Assembly: GCA_028829895.1 (NCBI GenBank)
Contig: CM054181.1
Location: 42,524,759 to 42,588,758 of the forward strand
Direction of reading: 5' to 3'
Source: Sinotaia quadrata
Taxonomy: Eukaryota > Mollusca > Gastropoda > Architaenioglossa > Viviparidae
DNA: 64,000 nucleotides
Under the pieces are notes generated by a model. The model did no database searches. It worked only from the letters and a program-made list of their open reading frames with translations, and had not been told where the DNA came from. A program made the translations under genes and the position numbers. Positions 59,366 through 64,000 of this stretch are shown here, in pieces; position 1 is the first letter of the stretch; every line of letters begins with the position of its first letter.

Positions 59366-62300
59366 TCTCTTTGGCTTCCTTACTCTCCAGAGCTTGCATG
59401 GGCCTTTTTTCTTATGATGTTCTCGGCCCTGCATAGCTCTGGAAGGACTTCGTTCCTTGACTGTATTCTGGGTGTTCGTTACCCGTAAACTAATTAAAAT
59501 CTTGGACTACACAACCTCTTAGGGGAAACACCTCTCGGCTGCTCACCGAGTCCTCAGTGAGTATTCCTCACAAAACACAGAACAAAACAGTGACAGTACA
59601 CACATTACAAGATGAATTTTACAAAAAGTGAAGATGACAAGGAATGACACAAAGATGAATGAAAAATTATTTATTAAAAGAGAATAGTTAATAAACAAAT
59701 CAAAATTCACATCATTTACACTTTCAAAACATAAATCTTACTTTCTCAGAGAGATCTAGCGTGCCCTGAAGTCAGTCACTCTATTATAGTTTTTTCCCCA
59801 AAGAAAGTTTATAGTTCTTTACAGTTTTTCTTTCAGTCTCTTTACACAACAGTTTCTTGTAATGCTTCATATAAATTGAATGAACACTCAGTGACTCTAT
59901 AACTCATGAGAAAAACTTATCTTTACACCACCCAGTTGATGAGGCTGAATCATGTGGTTCCGTGTACCTTTGCACACTCTCTGTTCTGTTCCTCATGCCA
60001 CAAATACAAAGTCCCGAAGGTGCTTCTCTCACAGCCCAAGTGAGAAGATGCTTTAGACCAGGGGTCTCAAACTCAAATTGCTCTTAGGGCCAAATGAGGA
60101 CTTGTAAAGTAACCCGAGGGCCCCATCACCAGAACATATTTTTACAATGATAAAAAGTCAATAAAAATGACAACATAATAAGAATATAGTGCTTTACAAA
60201 TTTTATTTAATGTAAATTTTCATTGGATTGCCTGATGTTGGTAAAGAAACTTCTTTGTTTGTATAATGCTGATTTAAGTTGCATAACTTTAACTGCTCTA
60301 ACTTTGCCCGCGTACACATCATATTTCTCTTGGTGCATTGTTTTGTAATGTCGACATACACATTATATTTCTCATGGTGCATTGTTTTGTAATGTCGACA
60401 TACACATCATATTTCTCTTGGTGCATTGTTTTGTAAAGTCGACATACACATTATATTTTTCATGGTGCATTGTTTTGTAATGTCGACATACACATCACAT
60501 TTCTCTTGGTGCATTGTTTTGTAATGTCGACATACACATCATATTTCTCATGGTGCATTGTTTATTAATGCTGACGCACATTGGGCGCAGCAAGTATAAT
60601 GAATCAAAAGGCTACGAATAAATAAGTGAGAACTTCTTATGGTTAAGACGGCATTAAGATCAGCTGCGGCGAAGGAAAAATAAATAATTGAAATGTCATT
60701 TTTTTAATCCCAAAAATGCTTCTCGGGCCGCGTGTTTGAGACCTCTGCTTTAGACTGTAGACTAGATCTAGCATACCATGTATGGACCAAACCAGATCCA
60801 GAAATTAAACAATGAAGAAGAATGACAACAACAACCCTGCAATTAACGATGCAAAATAAATATTTTGCCACAATTAATTGGCAGTGGACTGCTATCGGAG
60901 GCAAAGTCCATTAAACTATTAAAAAAAAATCCTAGATTAAAACAGTGGTGGAATAAATTTGTCTGCCTCTATTTATAGACTTAATTGTTATATAAATTGT
61001 CGAAGTGGCCCTACCTTGGGCACTCGTTATGATGAATTTTTGTATGTGTCAGAGTTGGAGTAAACACTCGAGTTGAGAATATGCTAGAAATTGCTAATAC
61101 AATCCAAACCAGTTCCAACTGGATGAGTAGTTTTTATTATCCAATGGTTAAGATTTATGAGAACGAGACCAGCCAATGGGCTGAGATCAAAAGTTTTCCT
61201 GCTGTAGAGAATTCTATTGTCTAGTCACTTGAATCTGGAGTAGTCCGATCATACACTAGTCCAAACATACTTATGCTATACCAGTCATAAACCTACTTAT
61301 TCTATGCCTGTCTAACACCTATTTACACTACTTACACTATACCAGTCCAAAACTACTTACACTTTACCAGTCCAAACCTACTTACACTATACCAGTCCAA
61401 AACTACTTACACTTTACCAGTCCACTACTTACACTATACCAGTCCAAAACTACTTACACTTTACCAGTCCACTACTTACACTATACCAGTCCAAACCTAC
61501 TTACATTTAACATTTAACTTTTAAAATTTAAATATTCATTCACAGTTATCGTTATTTTTTTTTAATTGTGCCCTTCTACTTTTGCACTCAAAGTCTGTGA
61601 ATAAATATTTAAAAAATTAAAGAGATAAGAAAAGCCACTGACCAGAGATTTGAAGTTATATAATGTATGTTTTTAAGTAAACTTAACTTTTCTTATCTCT
61701 TTAATTTTTCCACAGAAAAGCAATGTTTTTGCAGATAACCCTTTTCTGTTCACTAGGATAAATAACAAAATAAATAAAAATAAGTAAATAAATATAAATT
61801 AAAAAACTGACAAAGGGCGTGTCTTCTTAACGATTGACCTTTTAATATTGTGAAATAAAATGGTTTCAGTGTGCATTAATTTAGTTTTGAGTTCATCAAC
61901 AACTGTTGTTTACAGTGTTTGTGAATGTGGTCGCTGCTCAAGGATGTCCTGACAATTTTATTCCGTTCGGGGAGTACTCCTGTTACGCTTTCGTAGATAA
62001 TTTAGTATCATGGACGGCTGCCAAGGTAAGGGACAGAACTAACATTTTACAATAGCAATCGTAATATTAGCAAGTAATTTATTTAACTGTTTAATTTCTG
62101 TTGTTGTTTACTGGTTTTTTTTTATAAATTTCTAATCATACTAAATTTTCATTTCTAAATCAATTCTTCATAATTTTGAGTAATCATCTTACATATTCAG
62201 TTTTAATGAGTCCATGTATTTGTATATCTATTTATTCACGCATCCATTCACTCTTTTAGGTTATATGATTGTACATATTTTCAGTTCAAATAATATTTAC

Positions 62301-62686
62301 CAACTTCTTAATGTTGAATTCATTAGCCAAGTTCTTAATGTAACAGATTTTATCAAGTTCTTACTGTAACAGATTTTATCAAGTTCTTAACGTTACTGAT
62401 CATTTGAAAAGATCTGAAGAGTAAAGATAATTTATCAAGTTATTAATGCTACAGATTTTTTGCCACGTTTTTATTGTTACAGACAGTGTCACGATTTCAT
62501 TTTACAGACCAATGTCACGTTTTTAATGTTACACACTATTTGCCAAGATCTTAAAGTTACACATCATTGCCACGTTCTTGATGTTACAGACTATTTGCCA
62601 AGTTCTAAACGCTAACCTGCTGGAAATAGAAACTCCTGAGGAGAATGATTTCATCATGGGACTTATTCAAGAAAAGAACTCTCCGG
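58877..62686 (+). CDS. Secreted C-type lectin domain protein, N-terminal part (runs off right end)
   Basis: Three exons join in phase: 58877-58922, 61916-62025 and 62590-62686, giving 84 residues and one spare base. The start MKLTAILVLCCGVSE begins a hydrophobic leader; cleavage near VVAA|QG is plausible. The mature start GCPDNFIPFGEYSCYAF, then WTAAKTICQ, then ANLLEIETPEENDFI is the classic N-terminal half of a C-type lectin domain. It has three Cys (C26, C38, C55), the Trp-x-x-Ala-x-x-x-Cys helix and the L-x-x-I-x(3)-EN-x-F strand. The second half, with the WIGL and calcium-binding motifs, is not seen before 64000, so the gene continues outside. Ligand and calcium dependence cannot be judged. 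Intron 1 (3 kb) holds a hAT MITE. Confidence 0.8.
58902..58970 (+). repeat. 34-bp tandem duplication of the lectin exon 1 donor
   Basis: GTGGCGTTAGCGAGG|GTAAGT at the exon end and GTGGCGTTAGCGAGG|ATAAAT 34 bases later, both followed by C-TGCA. The copy has AT in place of the donor GT. A second short duplication (GATTGTTGTAA-GTTATACTT) follows at 58981-59050. Confidence 0.88.
59380..59450. other. Imperfect hairpin in lectin intron 1
   Basis: TCCAGAGCTTGCATGGGCC (59386-59404) can pair with GGCCCTGCATAGCTCTGGA (59425-59443), with small bulges and a 20-base loop. It follows a GT microsatellite and is more GC-rich than its flanks. Confidence 0.55.
60059..60747. mobile_element. hAT MITE with internal minisatellite
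   Basis: Ends CAGGGGTCTCAAACTC and GTTTGAGACCTCTG form inverted repeats. Both sides carry the identical 8-mer CTTTAGAC (60051-60058 and 60748-60755). A GGGCC word lies just inside each end (60087-60091; 60725-60729). The middle (about 60305-60570) is a tandem array of about 59 bp with the words TGGTGCATTGTTTTGTAA and GTCGACATACACAT. It is non-coding and sits in intron 1 of the lectin gene. Confidence 0.9.
60305..60570. repeat. Internal array of the hAT MITE, about 59-bp unit
   Basis: About 4.5 copies share TTTCTCTTGGTGCATTG or TTTCTCATGGTGCATTG followed by TTTTGTAATGTCGACATA. CTCTTGG and CTCATGG alternate between successive units, suggesting a two-unit higher-order period of about 118 bp. 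Confidence 0.85.
61065..61205 (+). repeat. Interspersed repeat R4, copy 2 (opposite orientation)
   Basis: Contains GAATATGCTAGAAATTG, GGATGAGTAGTTTTTATT, TCCAATGGTTAAGATTT and CTGAGATCAAAAG. It is the inverted counterpart of 42690-42832 and lies in intron 1 of the lectin gene. Confidence 0.78.
61270..61510. repeat. About 25-bp array
   Basis: About nine units of ACTTACACTATACCAGTCCA, then AAACCT or AAACT, in lectin intron 1. Confidence 0.9.
61916..62025 (+). CDS. C-type lectin gene, exon 2
   Basis: Acceptor GTTTACAG|TGTTTG, donor CCAAG|GTAAGG. It encodes FVNVVAAQGCPDNFIPFGEY, then SCYAFVDNLVSWTAAK, and ends in phase 0. Confidence 0.83.
62320..62608 (+). repeat. About 30-bp array built on the acceptor of lectin exon 62590
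   Basis: About nine diverged units of the form AAGTTCTTAATGTTACAGA followed by TTTT or CTATTTGCC. The nearest units include CACACTATTTGCCAAGATCT, matching the first exon bases ACTATTTGCCAAGTTCT. Several decoys keep the TACAG end. Confidence 0.85.
62590..62686 (+). CDS. C-type lectin gene, exon 3
   Basis: Acceptor GTTACAG|ACTATTTGC, donor CCGG|GTGAGA. It encodes TICQVLNANLLEIETPEEND, then FIMGLIQEKNSP. The intron before it is a roughly 30-bp tandem array that includes the acceptor and the first exon bases. Confidence 0.83.
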
Positions 62687-62754
62687 GTGAGAAAAATGAT
62701 CGTCCACTTTACAGTCCATTGAAAAACAAGATAGTCATGTTTAACTTAGGAACA

Positions 62755-63245
62755 GGAATTTATTGAAAACATGGCAGACACGTTTCATTAAAAAACAGTG
62801 ATATCCACACATTCAGAAACATGGATGACACGTTAAATTAAGAAACAGTAATATCCACACATTCAGAAACATGTATCACGCTTCATTAAGAAACAGTAAT
62901 ATCCACACATTCAGAAACATGGATGACACGTTAAATTAAGAAACAGTAATATCCACACCTTCAGAAATATAGATCACACGCTTCACTAAGAAATAGTAAT
63001 ATCCACACATTCAGAAACAGTAATATCCACACATTCAGAAAAAGTAATATCCTTACATTCAGAAACAGCAATATCCTTACATTCAGAAACAGTAATATCC
63101 ACACATTCAGAAACAGCAATATCCTTACATTCAGAAACAGTAATATCCACACATTAGAAACAGTAATATCTACGCATAGGGAAACGTCACTAATGCGTGT
63201 CATTAAAAAATAGTAATATCACACTCTGAGAAACGTCACTGTAAC
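62755..63245. repeat. Array with CATTCAGAAACA unit
   Basis: The left part has about 55-base units (ATGGATGACACGTTAAATTA, then AGAAACAGTAATATCCACAC). The right part collapses to about 25-base units (AACAGTAATATCCACACATT). It follows lectin exon 3. Confidence 0.88.
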
Positions 63246-63799
63246 GTTTCATTAAGAAAAGCCACTGACACGTTTGCTATAGAAATAGTAAGCTTCCGGT
63301 TTATAAAGAATAAAGAGTTTCATAATTCATTTATAACTAGTAAAGTCGAGGGTGTATTAAAAAAATCGTTAAAAGTTCAGTTTAAAATAGTAGTGCCCAG
63401 GGTTATTTAACCAACAACAAAAAAGTTTGCGCATGCATTATTAAGAAACTCAAAGAATATTAAGAATACTCAAAGAAAACTGACAAACATGTCTGGCTGC
63501 ATTCATTTAGAAACTATCATGTTTATTGTTCATTAGGAAACAGGATTGTTAAGATTCGAATGAAGCAGAAATCGTTTTGGTACATTAATAATAGGGCTAT
63601 TCATGGTTCATTAGGAGACATAAACAGTTGCTCACTGAACACTGGAGAGTTAAGGATCGTTAATAGATTTGGTCATTAGTATTAAGAAAGCGGACTAGTT
63701 ACAGTTCATTGACAAAGAAAACGAAAGTGATGGTGAGGTAAAAAGGTTAATATAACTTTTTGTATGAGTTAGAAGGATTTGTTCATTAAGAAATAGAAT

Positions 63800-64000
63800 T
63801 GGTTACGGTATACACTATAGACATCAATGGTCACAGTTCAGTGGGAACTAGAACAAAGAACAGCTTAACTATAGAAGTGGTCGCAGTACACTAATTGACA
63901 GCATTGGTCACAGTTCAGTGAGGACTAGAGCAAAGAACAGCTTAACTATAGAAGTGGTCGCAGTACACTAATTGACAGCATTGGTCACAGTTCAGTGGGA
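63800..64000. repeat. About 77-bp array running off the window
   Basis: AGAAGTGGTCGCAGTACACT, then AATTGACAGCATTGGTCACA, then GTTCAGTG; copies at 63876 and 63953 are nearly identical. Confidence 0.88.

Noticed and set aside
59207..59488. 93-codon frame containing a Cys/Val run
   Set aside because: The middle is the translated GT microsatellite and the ends have no recognised similarity.
62961..63203. Minus-strand frame with repeated ILLFLNV, resembling membrane segments
   Set aside because: Comes from the CATTCAGAAACA array; hydrophobicity is coincidental.

Overview
This is a 64 kb stretch of an AT-rich animal genome. The evidence is spliced genes with GT-AG introns, metazoan-specific protein families, hAT DNA transposons and very dense intronic minisatellites. 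The style (AT-rich, small-unit tandem arrays everywhere, a secreted C-type lectin, long USP47 introns) suggests an invertebrate, most likely a mollusc such as a gastropod, but no feature proves the taxon.

Three protein-coding genes can be read exon by exon. (1) Positions 2436-22947, plus strand: the last 17 exons of USP47, the deubiquitinase ubiquitin carboxyl-terminal hydrolase 47. They give 964 residues ending in a stop, followed by a 3' UTR of about 2.3 kb. The catalytic USP domain lies to the left of the window; the window holds the long ubiquitin-like-fold C-terminal half. (2) Positions 56407-40921, minus strand: a complete seven-exon gene for a 257-residue Tyr/Pro-rich protein that looks like a ciliary or sperm axonemal protein. 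It has an RFX X-box match about 130 bp upstream of the ATG and a possible alternative last exon at 53489-53284. (3) Positions 58877 to beyond 62686, plus strand: the first three coding exons of a secreted C-type lectin domain protein that runs off the right end. USP47 and the axonemal-type gene are tail to tail, separated by about 15.7 kb of almost continuous minisatellite. The axonemal-type gene and the lectin gene are head to head, with 2.5 kb between start codons.

The non-coding sequence is dominated by tandem arrays (units of about 25-120 bp), three hAT-type transposons with perfect or near-perfect 8-bp target duplications (45462-46824, 52583-52764, 60059-60747), and several diverged interspersed repeat families.

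The most interesting pattern is that at least seven minisatellite arrays or duplications abut a splice junction and contain it. Their unit carries the splice site, and often the first or last bases of the exon, so degenerate decoy splice sites are laid out in tandem in the intron. This is seen at USP47 exons 2825, 6127 and 19276, at the axonemal-type gene exons ending at 44784 and starting at 48505, and at lectin exons ending at 58922 and starting at 62590. The decoys have either lost the AG or GT, or, where I checked the frame, would run into an early in-frame stop.
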